A DNA stretch of 64,000 nt from assembly GCA_023404495.1 (NCBI GenBank), contig JAEYBE010000048.1, positions 1 to 64,000 of the forward strand. Reading direction: 5' to 3'. Positions within the stretch are counted from its first letter, which is position 1, and each line of letters starts with the position of its first letter. This DNA is from Actinomycetes bacterium (GTDB lineage: Bacteria; Actinomycetota; Thermoleophilia; Solirubrobacterales; JACPNS01). Below are positions 8,009-17,397 of this stretch, in pieces. The notes under the pieces were generated by a model that saw only the letters and a program-made list of their open reading frames with translations, was not told where the DNA came from and searched no databases. Both the position numbers and the translations under genes were made by a program.

Positions 8009-8782
8009 GTGATCAACCTCAAGACCCCAGAGCAACTCGACCAGATGGCCGCGGCCGGTCGGGTTCACGCCGAAGCGATGAAGCTCGCCGTCGAGACCGC
8101 AAAGCCCGGCGCGACGACAAAAGAGGTCGACACGGCCGTCGAGGATTTCATCCGCAAGTCCGGTGGGATCCCCACCTTCAAGGGCTTCCGCGGCTTCCCG
8201 GGTTCGATCTGCATCTCCAACAACGACATGGTCGTCCACGGTATTCCCGGCCCCGAAGTGCTCGAGGCCGGCGACACGCTATGCATCGACATCGGCGTCA
8301 CACTCGGCGGATGGGTTGCCGACGGCGCGGTCACGATGCCGGTCGGCGGTGAGTCGAACGTTGTAGCCGACCAGCTGATGGCCACCACCAAGCAGTCGCT
8401 CTTCGACGCTGTCGAGCAGTGCCGCCCCGGCAATCACCTGGGCGACGTCGGACACGCGGTCGAGCAGCGCGTGGAGGCCGCAGGATTCTCGATCATCCGC
8501 GAACTGATCGGCCACGGCGTCGGGCGCCAGATGCACGAAGAGCCGCAGGTGCCCAACTACGGGATCCCCGGCTCAGGTCCGGAGCTGAAGGCGGGAATGG
8601 TGCTGGCGATCGAGCCGATGGTCAACGCCGGCGCCCCGGAGATCTTTGTGGGTGACGACAATTGGTCGGTCTATTCGGCAGATGCGTCGCTGACCGCGCA
8701 CTTCGAATTCACTGTCGCCGTGACCGACGAGGGCCCGCGGATCCTCACCCCTTGGCACGAACTCGTCAACGTCTGGTCCTGA
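8009..8782 (+). CDS. map: Methionine aminopeptidase, type I
   Basis: Map removes the initiator methionine from nascent proteins. The 257-residue enzyme has all five metal ligands of the pita-bread fold: D94 (CIDIG), D105 (ADGAV), H169 (GHGVGR), E202 (IEPM) and E233 (FEFTV), plus the substrate-binding H77 (VVHG). The start is GTG at 8009. It completes the secY-adk-map block. The next gene is rpmJ rather than infA. Confidence 0.97.
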   Translation: MINLKTPEQLDQMAAAGRVHAEAMKLAVETAKPGATTKEVDTAVEDFIRKSGGIPTFKGFRGFPGSICISNNDMVVHGIPGPEVLEAGDTLCIDIGVTLGGWVADGAVTMPVGGESNVVADQLMATTKQSLFDAVEQCRPGNHLGDVGHAVEQRVEAAGFSIIRELIGHGVGRQMHEEPQVPNYGIPGSGPELKAGMVLAIEPMVNAGAPEIFVGDDNWSVYSADASLTAHFEFTVAVTDEGPRILTPWHELVNVWS

Positions 8783-8803
8783 CCTGCAAACCCGTGCTAC
8801 CAT
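8774..8803 (+). promoter_or_regulatory. Candidate extended -10 promoter before rpmJ
   Basis: In the 164-base gap after map, the sequence TGC-TACCAT (8795-8803) resembles an extended -10 element (TGn-TATAAT). A poor -35 (TGGTCC, 8774-8779) lies 18 bases upstream. It could drive the rpmJ-rpsM-rpsK-rpsD-rpoA-rplQ segment separately. Seen only as a motif; no expression evidence. Confidence 0.3.
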
Positions 8804-8946
8804 TGCGCGTCGCGCCTCTGAGCCCGATCGGTCGCCCGTGCTTATGCAAGCTTCCCGGCCTCCGACCCGCTTGAAAAGGCTGGGCTTTATGCGCAATTCC
8901 CTGCTGTTCAATTGATTTTTTTCGGCCTTGTGAGAGGGCGTTCAAC
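8804..8946 (+). other. Leader region upstream of rpmJ (no infA)
   Basis: The gap between map and rpmJ is too short for infA (about 220 bases), and no IF-1-like reading frame exists in it. It contains a weak stem, CAATT (8893-8897) paired with AATTG (8909-8913), directly followed by a run of seven T. This could be an attenuator-like element ahead of the alpha-operon genes, but the 5-bp AT-rich stem is too weak for a confident terminator call. Confidence 0.3.
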
Positions 8947-9060
8947 GTGAAGGTTCGAGCTTCAGTAAAACCGATCTGCGAAAAGTGCCGCGTGATTCGT
9001 CGCCGCGGAACTGTTCACGTGATCTGCACGAACAAGCGCCACAAGCAGCGCCAGGGCTAG
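8947..9060 (+). CDS. rpmJ: 50S ribosomal protein L36, zinc-binding type
   Basis: This gene encodes a 37-residue protein from GTG 8947 to TAG 9058-9060. The product starts MKVRASVKPICEKCRVIRRR. C11, C14, C27 and H32 form the CCCH zinc site of the C+ L36 type. L36 is the smallest large-subunit protein and stabilises 23S rRNA domains near the factor-binding region. It is followed by rpsM after 11 bases, the normal gene order. Confidence 0.97.
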   Translation: MKVRASVKPICEKCRVIRRRGTVHVICTNKRHKQRQG

Positions 9061-9071
9061 GTCACAACTAA

Positions 9072-9452
9072 ATGGCACGTATTTCAGGAGTAAACATTCC
9101 GCTCAACAAGCGGGTCGAGATCGGTCTCACGTACATCTACGGGATCGGACAGTCGACGTCGCAGAAGCTGCTCGACAAGACGGGCATCGACCGCAACACC
9201 TTCGTCCGCGACCTCACCGAGGACGAGGTGATCAAGCTTCGTGACGCGATCGACCAGGAGCTCACCGTCGAAGGTGACCTTCGCCGCGAGCGCTCACAAG
9301 ACGTCAAGCGCCTGATGGAGATCGGTGCCTACCGTGGACTGCGCCACCGTCGCGGGCTCACCGTGCGCGGACAGCGCACGAAGACCAACGCCCGCACCCG
9401 CAAGGGCCCGCGCAAGGCTCAGATCGCAAACAAGAAGAAAGTTTCGAAGTAA
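9072..9452 (+). CDS. rpsM: 30S ribosomal protein S13
   Basis: This 126-residue protein starts MARISGVNIPLNKRVEIGLT and continues YIYGIGQSTSQKLL. Its C-terminal basic tail contains GLRHRRGLTVRGQRTKTNAR. S13 sits in the 30S head and contacts the P-site tRNA and L5. Length and order are normal. Confidence 0.98.
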   Translation: MARISGVNIPLNKRVEIGLTYIYGIGQSTSQKLLDKTGIDRNTFVRDLTEDEVIKLRDAIDQELTVEGDLRRERSQDVKRLMEIGAYRGLRHRRGLTVRGQRTKTNARTRKGPRKAQIANKKKVSK

Positions 9453-9455
9453 CGC

Positions 9456-9851
9456 ATGGCAGACCCGAAGAAGGGCCGCTCCGGCCGCCGCAAAGTCAAG
9501 AAGAACGTGCCGTTTGGGCAGGCCCACATCAAGGCCAGCTTCAACAACACGATCGTCTCGCTCACCGACCGCTCGGGCAATGTCATCGCCTGGGAGTCGG
9601 CCGGCACCGTCGGCTTCAAGGGCTCCCGCAAGTCAACCCCGTTCGCCGCGCAGGTCACCGCAGAGTCGGCCGCGCGCAAGGGCATGGAGCACGGCCTTGC
9701 CAAGGTTGAAGTCTTCGTCAAGGGTCCCGGTTCCGGCCGCGAGACCGCAATCCGCAGCCTGCAGAGCGCGGGCCTCGAGGTCGTCGGCGTCCGAGACGTC
9801 ACCCCGCAGGCCCACAACGGCTGCCGTCCGCGCAAGCGCCGCCGCCTCTAG
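9456..9851 (+). CDS. rpsK: 30S ribosomal protein S11
   Basis: This 131-residue protein has the S11 signatures FGQAHIKASFNNTIVSLTD, GFKGSRKSTPFAAQ and the C-terminal DVTPQAHNGCRPRKRRRL. S11 lies on the 30S platform near the mRNA exit. The ATG at 9456 follows rpsM by 3 bases. Confidence 0.98.
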   Translation: MADPKKGRSGRRKVKKNVPFGQAHIKASFNNTIVSLTDRSGNVIAWESAGTVGFKGSRKSTPFAAQVTAESAARKGMEHGLAKVEVFVKGPGSGRETAIRSLQSAGLEVVGVRDVTPQAHNGCRPRKRRRL

Positions 9852-9863
9852 GAGCTGATCAAG

Positions 9864-10484
9864 ATGGCTCGAGACACAGGCTCACAGTGCAAGCTTTGCC
9901 GCCGCGAGGGAGAGAAGCTCTACCTCAAGGGTGCGCGTTGTTACACCGACAAGTGCGGCGTCGACCGTCGCTCCTATCCGCCCGGACAGCACGGCCTCAC
10001 GCGCCAGCGCCAGAGCGAGTACCGCCTGCAGCTGCGCGAGAAGCAGAAGGCCAAGCGTTTCTACCAGATCCTTGAAAAGCAGTTCCGTAGCTACTACGAC
10101 AAGGCCTCGCGCCAGAAGGGCGTCACCGGTGAGAACCTCCTGCGCCTGCTCGAGTGCCGCTTTGACAACGTGCTCGTGCGCCTTGGCTTTGCCGCCTCGC
10201 GCCGCCAGGCACGCCAGCTGATCACGCACGGCCATTGGCAGATCAACGGCCGCCGCGTCGACATCCCAAGTTTCCAAATCCGCGAGGGAGATGAAATCTC
10301 TATCTCGGACAAGTCAACCGCGAAGGAGGTCATCACGGAAGCAACCGCGATGGTCGCCGCCGTGCCCGCCTGGCTCCAGGCAGACCACGACGCGTTGACG
10401 GCCCGCATCCTGCGCCTGCCCGACCGTGGTGAGATCACCACGCCGGTCCAGGAGCAGCTGATCGTCGAGCTTTACTCGAAGTAA
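9864..10484 (+). CDS. rpsD: 30S ribosomal protein S4, zinc-binding type
   Basis: This 206-residue S4 is a primary 16S rRNA binding protein. The N-terminus has four cysteines (C9, C12, C26, C31) forming a zinc site. The S4 RNA-binding domain follows (LLECRFDNVLVRLGFAASRR, then QARQLITHGHWQINGRRVDI). In many bacteria S4 represses the alpha operon. The next gene, rpoA, starts after a 74-base gap. Confidence 0.97.
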   Translation: MARDTGSQCKLCRREGEKLYLKGARCYTDKCGVDRRSYPPGQHGLTRQRQSEYRLQLREKQKAKRFYQILEKQFRSYYDKASRQKGVTGENLLRLLECRFDNVLVRLGFAASRRQARQLITHGHWQINGRRVDIPSFQIREGDEISISDKSTAKEVITEATAMVAAVPAWLQADHDALTARILRLPDRGEITTPVQEQLIVELYSK

Positions 10485-10558
10485 AAATCCCCCATCGCGC
10501 CGCTGCGACCCGCTCGGGCGTGGATGGCTGCCGACCAAGACAAAGAAAAAGGGTTCCG

Positions 10559-11509
10559 ATGCTTGAATTCCAGACTCCTCGCATTTCCGCCCAGCAGATC
10601 GAAGGCAACCGTGGTGTCTTCACGATCGAACCGCTGGACCGTGGATTTGGCTACACCTTTGGCAGCGCGCTGCGCCGCGTGATGCTGTCCTCCCTCGCCG
10701 GCGCTGCCGTGACGAGTCTGCGGATCGAGGGCGTCGCCCACGAGTTCTCCACGATCCAGGGCGTCAAGGAAGATGTCACCGACATCGTCCTCAACCTCAA
10801 GTCGCTGGTCGCAAAGGTCCACTCCGACGCCACCGAGGTCGAGGCCCCGCTCGTCTTCACCGGCCCCGGTGAGGTCAAGGCCAAGGACATCGACCTGCCT
10901 GCCGGCATCGAGATCCTCAACCCCAATGCGCACCTCGCCACGCTCGAGAAGAAGTCGAAGCTCGAGATGTACCTGACGATCGGCCGCGGCCGCGGTTACG
11001 CGCCGGCCGACGAGAACAAGACTTCCGACCAGCCGATCGGCGTGATTCCGATCGACTCGATCTTCTCACCCGTCAAGCGCGTCTCCTACAGCGTCGAGGG
11101 TGCTCGTGTCGGTCAGCGCACCGACTACGACAAGCTCACGATTGAGGTCGAGACAGACGGCTCGGTCGAGCCGGACGCAGCGCTGCGCGAGGCCTCGGAG
11201 ATCTTGATCAAGACGCTCGCGATCTTCACCGACGAGATGACCGTCGCAGCACTGCGCGGTGAGCTCGAAGAGGCCGAGGAGATCTCGGGCGGCCTGCCCG
11301 AGGCCGGCGGTCCCGACGACATCCTGATCGAGGAACTCGACCTTGGCGTGCGTTCCTACAACTGCCTCAAGCGCGGCGGCATCCAGACCGTCGGGCAGCT
11401 GCTCGAGCGCAGCGAGGCCGAACTTGCGGCGATCCCGAACTTCGGTCGCAAGAGCATCCAAGAGGTCGTCGACGTGCTCGCCGACCGCGGACTGGCACTC
11501 AAGGGCTAG
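10559..11509 (+). CDS. rpoA: RNA polymerase alpha subunit
   Basis: RpoA assembles the polymerase core and its C-terminal domain contacts UP elements and activators. The 316-residue protein has the assembly domain (residues 1-~230; LDRGFGYTFGSALRRVMLSS is diagnostic). A linker is followed by the alpha-CTD (ELDLGVRSYNCLKRGGI, then TVGQLLERSEAELAAIPNFG). ATG 10559 is preceded by a purine-rich AAAGAAAAAGGG Shine-Dalgarno. An in-frame GTG at 10520 would add 13 unconserved residues. Confidence 0.98.
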   Translation: MLEFQTPRISAQQIEGNRGVFTIEPLDRGFGYTFGSALRRVMLSSLAGAAVTSLRIEGVAHEFSTIQGVKEDVTDIVLNLKSLVAKVHSDATEVEAPLVFTGPGEVKAKDIDLPAGIEILNPNAHLATLEKKSKLEMYLTIGRGRGYAPADENKTSDQPIGVIPIDSIFSPVKRVSYSVEGARVGQRTDYDKLTIEVETDGSVEPDAALREASEILIKTLAIFTDEMTVAALRGELEEAEEISGGLPEAGGPDDILIEELDLGVRSYNCLKRGGIQTVGQLLERSEAELAAIPNFGRKSIQEVVDVLADRGLALKG

Positions 11510-11534
11510 TACCGCCTACCATCCAGTTCCAGTC

Positions 11535-11888
11535 ATGCGCCACAACAAGAAACGCAACAAGCTCTCGCGCGACTCAGCGCACCGCAAGGCACTCTTTGCC
11601 AACCTGATCAAAGAGACGATCGACCACGAGCGGATCAAGACGACCGAGGCCAAGGCCAAGGCCGTCAAGCCCGAGCTCGAGAAGATCATCACGCTGGCAA
11701 AGCAGGGCGACCTGCACGCCCGTCGTCAGGCGCTCGCGGCGCTGAACAACGACAAGTTCATCGTGCACAAGCTGTTCGAAGAAGTGGCGCCGCGTTATGC
11801 AGACCGTCCCGGCGGCTACTCGCGCATCTTGAAGCTCGGACCGCGTCGGTCGGACTCGACCGAGATGGTCTACCTCGAGCTCGTCTAG
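11535..11888 (+). CDS. rplQ: 50S ribosomal protein L17
   Basis: This 117-residue L17 starts MRHNKKRNKLSRDSAHRKAL, and the conserved TTEAKAKAVKPELEKIITLA segment follows. It binds near the exit tunnel on the large subunit. It ends the ribosomal superoperon. In relatives truA usually comes next; here two - strand genes intervene. Confidence 0.98.
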   Translation: MRHNKKRNKLSRDSAHRKALFANLIKETIDHERIKTTEAKAKAVKPELEKIITLAKQGDLHARRQALAALNNDKFIVHKLFEEVAPRYADRPGGYSRILKLGPRRSDSTEMVYLELV

Positions 11889-11897
11889 TTGCCCGTC

Positions 11898-11913
11898 GCG
11901 CCGGCGCCGGCGC
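11898..11913. terminator. GC palindrome between convergent rplQ and secreted protein gene
   Basis: A perfect 16-base palindrome GCGCCGGCGCCGGCGC occupies the 28-base gap between two converging genes. It could fold into a hairpin on either transcript, but no T-run follows, so it is a possible rather than typical intrinsic terminator. Confidence 0.3.
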
Positions 11914-11916
11914 TCC

Positions 11917-13056
11917 TCACTTGGGCAACCACTTCACGTAGACGCTGGGAGTCCGGTTCCGGGCGACATCGATGAATCCCTGGCCGCCCGAGGCGGTGAA
12001 CGCGATCAAGTTGGCCCGCGCGCTCGCTGCAATCTGGGTGATCGGGCGCCTGGCATATGCCAGGTCGTCGGAGTTGCCTGTGTTGCGATTGAGGTAGTAG
12101 AGGACGCTCTTGCGCGCCCAGACGACGATGCCGCGGTGGGCCGCGCGTGACGTGACGCCCCCGACGATTGCGCGCCTGACCGCCGTGCGCACCGACTTGC
12201 GGCCGCGGTTGATCAGGCCGATCTTGACGTTTCCCCCGGAGTTGTAGACCACGGCCCAGCCGTGACCGGTCGAGTAGTCGGAGACGCGCGGACTCGAGCC
12301 GCGCCCCAGCACGGCCTTGAAGCCACCGTGCCGGTAAACCACGCGCCCGCCCGAGCGGACGAAGACGATCGACTTTCCGTCGCGCGAATAGGACGGCTGG
12401 GAACCCTTTCCCAGGGAGCGGGGCTTGCCAGCGCCCACACGCGACCACCAGATCCGACCACCGGCAGCGAAGACCGCCTTCTTGCAGTTGCCCGCCAGCG
12501 AGATGTCAGTGGCATCGGCGGAGATGCCGTTGGAGATCAGCACGGTTCTGCCGCGCCGCAGATCGCGCACGTAGACATCCGAGTCCGGCAGTGCATCCTT
12601 GGGCGCGAGGTTGGTCGCGACGGATTGGAATCCGATGCAGTGCGGCCGGTTGTTCATCGATCCGTCGACCGACGGGTGGGTCGACGCGCCGTTGGCTTGC
12701 GCGCCGCCGCGTCCGACGCTCACCCGCTGCAGCGCTCCGCGCCCGAGCGTCCGCGGGAAGGAGCCCTGAGGGCGACGCCAGGCGAAAATGTCGCTCACGC
12801 CATTGCTGTCGCTGGCCACGAGATTCGTCGCCAGCGAGCTGAACGCGACGTAGCGAACCGTCCGGTTGTCGCCCGAGACGGCCGGACTTCCCGACGCCCC
12901 GTCGGCCGGCTTGCCGCTTTTGTTCACGGAGATGTTCACCGGCGTCGTGCCGTAGGTGCCGGCGCTCGCCGACGTGGCAGTCGCGAGCAGCACGAGCAGG
13001 CTCGCGCAAGCGAAGGCGACGAGCGCCTTGAGCGGTTGATCAGGGGCTTGAGTCAA
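11917..13056 (-). CDS. Secreted TolB/WD40-like beta-propeller protein, copy 1
   Basis: From the TTG at 13056 this is 379 residues, with a hydrophobic signal segment (LVAFACASLLVLLATATSAS) ending near SASA|GTYG. The mature part contains repeats of the type VAFSSLATNLVASDSNGVSD (twice, the second as FQSVATNLAPKDALPDSDVY) and SYSRDGKSIVFVR, typical of PD40/TolB-like propeller blades. It is roughly two-thirds to three-quarters identical, without gaps in the mature part, to the gene at 13255-14379. The start is uncertain: no ATG lies near the signal peptide and no Shine-Dalgarno is evident; an upstream ATG at 13104 would add 16 residues. Cell-surface or extracellular location is inferred. No enzymatic motif is recognised. 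Confidence 0.75.
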   Translation of the reverse strand: MTQAPDQPLKALVAFACASLLVLLATATSASAGTYGTTPVNISVNKSGKPADGASGSPAVSGDNRTVRYVAFSSLATNLVASDSNGVSDIFAWRRPQGSFPRTLGRGALQRVSVGRGGAQANGASTHPSVDGSMNNRPHCIGFQSVATNLAPKDALPDSDVYVRDLRRGRTVLISNGISADATDISLAGNCKKAVFAAGGRIWWSRVGAGKPRSLGKGSQPSYSRDGKSIVFVRSGGRVVYRHGGFKAVLGRGSSPRVSDYSTGHGWAVVYNSGGNVKIGLINRGRKSVRTAVRRAIVGGVTSRAAHRGIVVWARKSVLYYLNRNTGNSDDLAYARRPITQIAASARANLIAFTASGGQGFIDVARNRTPSVYVKWLPK

Positions 13057-13110
13057 TGGGAGATCTGCTTGGGGGCCTTGCGGGCAGGTCTCTAGATGTA
13101 ACACGTGGAT

Positions 13111-13200
13111 ACGTCAGAATCTCCGGCGCACTGGCAACGAAACTCACAATTGAGTGCGACGGCGCCGGCTTTCGCGGCCGGTCAACAAGCCCTGCGAGAG
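13111..13200 (+). pseudogene. Decayed duplicate of the truA 5' end
   Basis: From CTG 13131 the frame reads LATKLTIECDGAGFRGR, nearly identical to the real truA start MATKLTIEYDGAGFRGW at 14479, and the ~20 bases upstream also match (CAGAATCTCC). After about 50 bases the similarity continues with a one-base deletion, which shifts the frame, and fades near 13200. The offset between the copies is 1348 bases, nearly the same as the 1338-base offset between the two adjacent propeller genes. This is therefore the border of one tandem duplication. It is not expected to make a functional product. Confidence 0.8.
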
Positions 13201-13254
13201 ATTCCGGCCAGGTCGTGCTGCCTTATCTCGAATTCGCCGGTGTGCAAGCCCCTG

Positions 13255-14379
13255 CTACTTGGGCAGCCACTTCGCGTAGATGCTCGGTGTCCCGTCGTTC
13301 GGCCTGCCGGCAAAGCCCCGTCCGCCGGAGGCGGTGAATGCGACGACGTTGGCTCTAGCGCTCATCGAGATCTCGGAGAGAGTGCTCGACGCATAAGCCA
13401 GATCATCGGAATTGCCGGAATTGCGGTTGAGGTAGTAGAGCGCGCCGCGACGTGCCCAGACGAGGATTCCGCGGTGGGCCGCAAATGAGGAGACCCCGCC
13501 CGAGATGGCGCGCCTGACGACCGTGCGAACAGATTTGCGCCCACCATTGATGACCGCAATCTTGACGTTGCCGTTCGAGTTGTAGACCACGGCCCAGCCA
13601 TATCCTGGCGAACGATCCGAGACTCGAGGCTCGCTACCGCGCGAGAGCACAGCTTTGGCGCCGCCGCGGCGGTACACCACGCGCCCGTCCGGACGCACGA
13701 AGACGATCGACTTGCCGTCACGCGAGTACGAAGGCTGGGAGCCCTTCCCGAGTGAGTGCGGCTTGCCCGACCCGACGCGTGACCACCACACGCGTCCACC
13801 GGAAGCGAAAACAACCTTCTTGCAGTTGCCCGCGATACCGGGATGCGTCGCGTCGTTTGGCAATCCGGCCGAGGCGAGGTACGTGCGACCCTTCTTGAGG
13901 TCGCGGACGTAGATGTCTGAATCGGGAAGTGCGTCTTTGGGGGAGAGGTTGGTTGCGAGCGACTGGAATGCGACACAACGCGAGCGATTCACCAGCGAGC
14001 CGTCCATTGATGGGGCGCTCGACCCCGCGTTCGCACGGACCCCGCCCTTGCCGACGCTGGCGATGATCAGGGTCCCGCGTCCTGAAGTGGTCGGGAACCG
14101 TCCGCTGGGTCGCCGCCAAACGAAGATGTCGATCGCGCTGTTCTCGTCGTTGGGCACGAGATTTGTGGCAGCGGAGCTGAACGCCACGTGGCGCACAGTG
14201 CGGTCGTCGCCGGAAACCGAGGGCTGGCCCGAGGGACCATTGGGTGGTGCGCCGTTGACGCCGACTGAAATGTTCACTGGCTTGGTGCCGTAGGTGCCGG
14301 CCATCGCTTGGCCTGCACTGAGGGCGGCGCATGCGGCCACCACGCTGAGCGAGAAAATACCGAGATATCTAAGTTTCAT
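13255..14379 (-). CDS. Secreted TolB/WD40-like beta-propeller protein, copy 2
   Basis: This 374-residue protein starts at ATG 14379 (MKLRYLGIFSLSVVAACAAL) with a signal peptide that could be cut after AMA|G. The VAAC inside it loosely resembles a lipobox. The mature protein aligns without gaps to copy 1 and ends in the same KWLPK. Blade motifs include VAFSSAATNLVPNDENSAID, FQSLATNLSPKDALPDSDIY and SYSRDGKSIVFVRPDGRVVY. It is divergent from truA, with 99 bases between starts, which is presumably the ancestral arrangement. Upstream in-frame codons to 14643 run into truA antisense and are not considered coding. Function unknown; an extracellular propeller scaffold or sugar-binding role is possible. 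Confidence 0.8.
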   Translation of the reverse strand: MKLRYLGIFSLSVVAACAALSAGQAMAGTYGTKPVNISVGVNGAPPNGPSGQPSVSGDDRTVRHVAFSSAATNLVPNDENSAIDIFVWRRPSGRFPTTSGRGTLIIASVGKGGVRANAGSSAPSMDGSLVNRSRCVAFQSLATNLSPKDALPDSDIYVRDLKKGRTYLASAGLPNDATHPGIAGNCKKVVFASGGRVWWSRVGSGKPHSLGKGSQPSYSRDGKSIVFVRPDGRVVYRRGGAKAVLSRGSEPRVSDRSPGYGWAVVYNSNGNVKIAVINGGRKSVRTVVRRAISGGVSSFAAHRGILVWARRGALYYLNRNSGNSDDLAYASSTLSEISMSARANVVAFTASGGRGFAGRPNDGTPSIYAKWLPK

Positions 14380-14478
14380 TGAGCAGAGAAGGTAGCGACC
14401 ACGGTCACTGGTGTTCATGGATCCAGAATGCGCGAAGTCGCGAGGCTGCCTGTCGCGTAAGCCAGAATCTCCATCGCA

Positions 14479-15219
14479 TTGGCAACGAAACTCACCATCG
14501 AGTACGACGGCGCCGGCTTTCGCGGCTGGGCTAAACAGCCCGGCGAGCGCACTGTGCAATCGGAGCTTGAGCGCGCCCTGGCGACAATCCGACGCGAGGA
14601 GACGGCTTTGACCGTTGCCGGGCGCACGGACGCTGGTGTCCACGCCTGGGCACAGGTCGCCTCACACGCCGGAGCCCCCGCGACGGCCCGTTCGCTCAAT
14701 TCGGTGCTCCCCGACGACGTCGTTGTGCTGGCCAGCGAAGAGGTGCCCGAAGGCTTTGATGCACGCAGTCAAGCGCGTTCGCGCACTTACTGCTACCGAA
14801 TCTGGAATCAGCGCCAGCCAAGCGCGCTGCTGCGCGGACGCGTCTGGTGGTGTGCTTACCGGCTCGATCGGGGTCTGCTTGATGAGGCCGCCGCGGCGCT
14901 CGTCGGGGAGCACGACTTTGAGGCCTTCACGCTCTCTCAGCAGCCGTATGGCCACTATCGCCGGCGCATGCTCAGCGCCGAGTGGCGCGAGCGCGAGGGC
15001 GTACTTGAGTTCTGGATCACCGGCGAAGCTTTCACGCGCCGGATGGTGCGCGCGGTCACTTCTTTCCAGATCGACATCGCGCGTGGGGCACGCCGGCTGG
15101 AAGACTTCGAGCGGCTGCTGCTCGGCGCGCCGCGCGCCGAAGGCGGCGGCACGGCGCCGGCCGAGGGTCTCTATTTGGCCTCGATCGGCTTTGGACCCGA
15201 CCACGCGGCCGGGTCATAG
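14479..15219 (+). CDS. truA: tRNA pseudouridine(38-40) synthase TruA
   Basis: TruA isomerises uridines 38-40 in tRNA anticodon stems. The 246-residue protein has the catalytic aspartate D51 in VAGRTDAGVHAWAQV. It also has the C-terminal half typical of the family (FEAFTLSQQPYGHYRRR, FWITGEAFTRRMVRAVT). The start is TTG 14479 (MATKLTIEYDGAGFRGW); no ATG or GTG fits and no Shine-Dalgarno is visible. In relatives truA follows rplQ; here the propeller genes separate them. surE follows 14 bases downstream. Confidence 0.96.
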   Translation: MATKLTIEYDGAGFRGWAKQPGERTVQSELERALATIRREETALTVAGRTDAGVHAWAQVASHAGAPATARSLNSVLPDDVVVLASEEVPEGFDARSQARSRTYCYRIWNQRQPSALLRGRVWWCAYRLDRGLLDEAAAALVGEHDFEAFTLSQQPYGHYRRRMLSAEWREREGVLEFWITGEAFTRRMVRAVTSFQIDIARGARRLEDFERLLLGAPRAEGGGTAPAEGLYLASIGFGPDHAAGS

Positions 15220-15233
15220 GATCCCGTGGAGCG

Positions 15234-16066
<833 letters not shown>

Positions 16067-16070
<4 letters not shown>

Positions 16071-17386
16071 TCCTTCGGTCGCGCCAGGTAGACGCCGGAA
16101 GGGAAGTTCAGCCAGCTGTAGTAGGCGCCACACATCATCGCGACGTCGCCGACCTTGCCGTAGCGAATGCCGACCGGCCGGAAGCAGTTCATCGCGAGCG
16201 GGCTGTTGCGGGTGACGTCCCAGCCGCCGCTCAAGTTGCCCGGCGTCTTCAGTCTCCAGGTCTCCACCCGCATCGCAAGGTTTGTGCCGACGGCGCGTGA
16301 GAGATAGACGACATTCGGGTCGGTGTGGTCGAGCGAGGCGCCGGCGGACGGGTAGTAGTGGTAGCTCGCCGGGATCTTCGAGCGGCCGTTGAAGCCGTTG
16401 CCGACGATTCGCGTGCGCGTCCAGGAGCCCGCCTGGTATCGCGCCAGGTAGTAGAACATCTCGGTGTGTCGGTTTCCGGCGGCGTAGAGGACAACCGGGT
16501 TGTTGTCCTCATCCTCGGCGACGTCCATCACCCAAGTGCGACCGTTCTGGCCGTTCCAGGCGACGACATCACCCTTCTGGGAGGCGATCCGCGCGCCCGG
16601 CCCGCCAATCTTCGTACCGTTGGCCTTGAAGTAGCCAAGGCCCGCGACGTAGCGCATGAAATATGTGTTGGTCTTGGTCTGGCGCGGGTTGTCCTGGTTG
16701 TAGCCGATCAGGACGCTGTTGTCGTTCCCGGAAGCGGTCTTGACATATGGACGCCGCGGGTGGGGGCTGTAGATCATCCCGCGCGCGCGAGACCATTGGC
16801 TCCCGTTGAAGGTCGCGACCGCCGGCAGCCAGTTGCCACCGCGCCAGGTCAGGAAGATCCTCTCGCCGCCGAGGGACACGGGATTGGGGTAGGTGTAGCC
16901 GAGTCGCCCATCTGAGGTGTTTGTCGGGATCGTCTTGTACGCCGTCCAGCTCGAGATGTCGGCGGGCTTCCTGGTCGTGCGGTAGTAGAGCTGCGATTTG
17001 CGCTTCTTGGGATAGAGGCGTCCCGAATGCGGTGAGTAGAAGGCCATGATGCGGCCGTCTCTCTTGACCAGCAGCGAGGGATTCTCATGGTCGTCGCCGT
17101 CAGAGAGGCGCGGGCCGAGCGTTTTGACCGTCGTCTTGCCGCTCGCCGGATCGAACTGACCGACCTGCACCTGGCCCTTCATTGTCGTCCATCCGACGAA
17201 CAGCTTGCCGTCGACCTGCACCGCGCGAGGATCGCCGAAAAACGACCACGCTCCCGTCTTTGTGAGCGTGTAGAAGTCCTGATTCGGCGCGTAGCGGGTG
17301 ATCACACCGCGTGCGCTCGCGCTGGCGGCGAAGATCGCGGCGATCGAGAGGGTGAGCAGGATTGTCGCCGGGATTCGGATTCGCAT
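16067..17386 (-). CDS. Secreted BNR-repeat protein (BNR_4-like)
   Basis: This 439-residue protein starts MRIRIPATILLTLSIAAIFA, a signal peptide ending near SASA|RG. The mature part resembles the BNR_4 family of seven-bladed propellers found in polysaccharide lyases and sialidase-like proteins: FFGDPRAVQVDGKLFVGWTT, DGDDHENPSLLVKRDGRIMA, FYSPHSGRLYP and SYHYYPSAGASLDHTDPNVV. In lyases of this fold His and Tyr residues of such segments are catalytic; whether this one is active is not known. ATG 17386 is chosen because it places the signal peptide at the N-terminus. The gene ends within surE (4-base convergent overlap) and diverges from the mazE-like gene. Confidence 0.8.
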
Positions 17387-17397
17387 GGGGGAGATCC

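Noticed and set aside
8783..8946. infA hidden between map and rpmJ
   Set aside because: The gap is shorter than infA and no frame encodes an IF-1-like sequence.
13131..13337. A second functional truA-like gene
   Set aside because: Only the first ~17 residues match; a one-base deletion and loss of similarity follow.
13255..14643. Longer version of propeller copy 2 starting at 14643
   Set aside because: The extra 88 residues are antisense to truA and precede a clear signal peptide.
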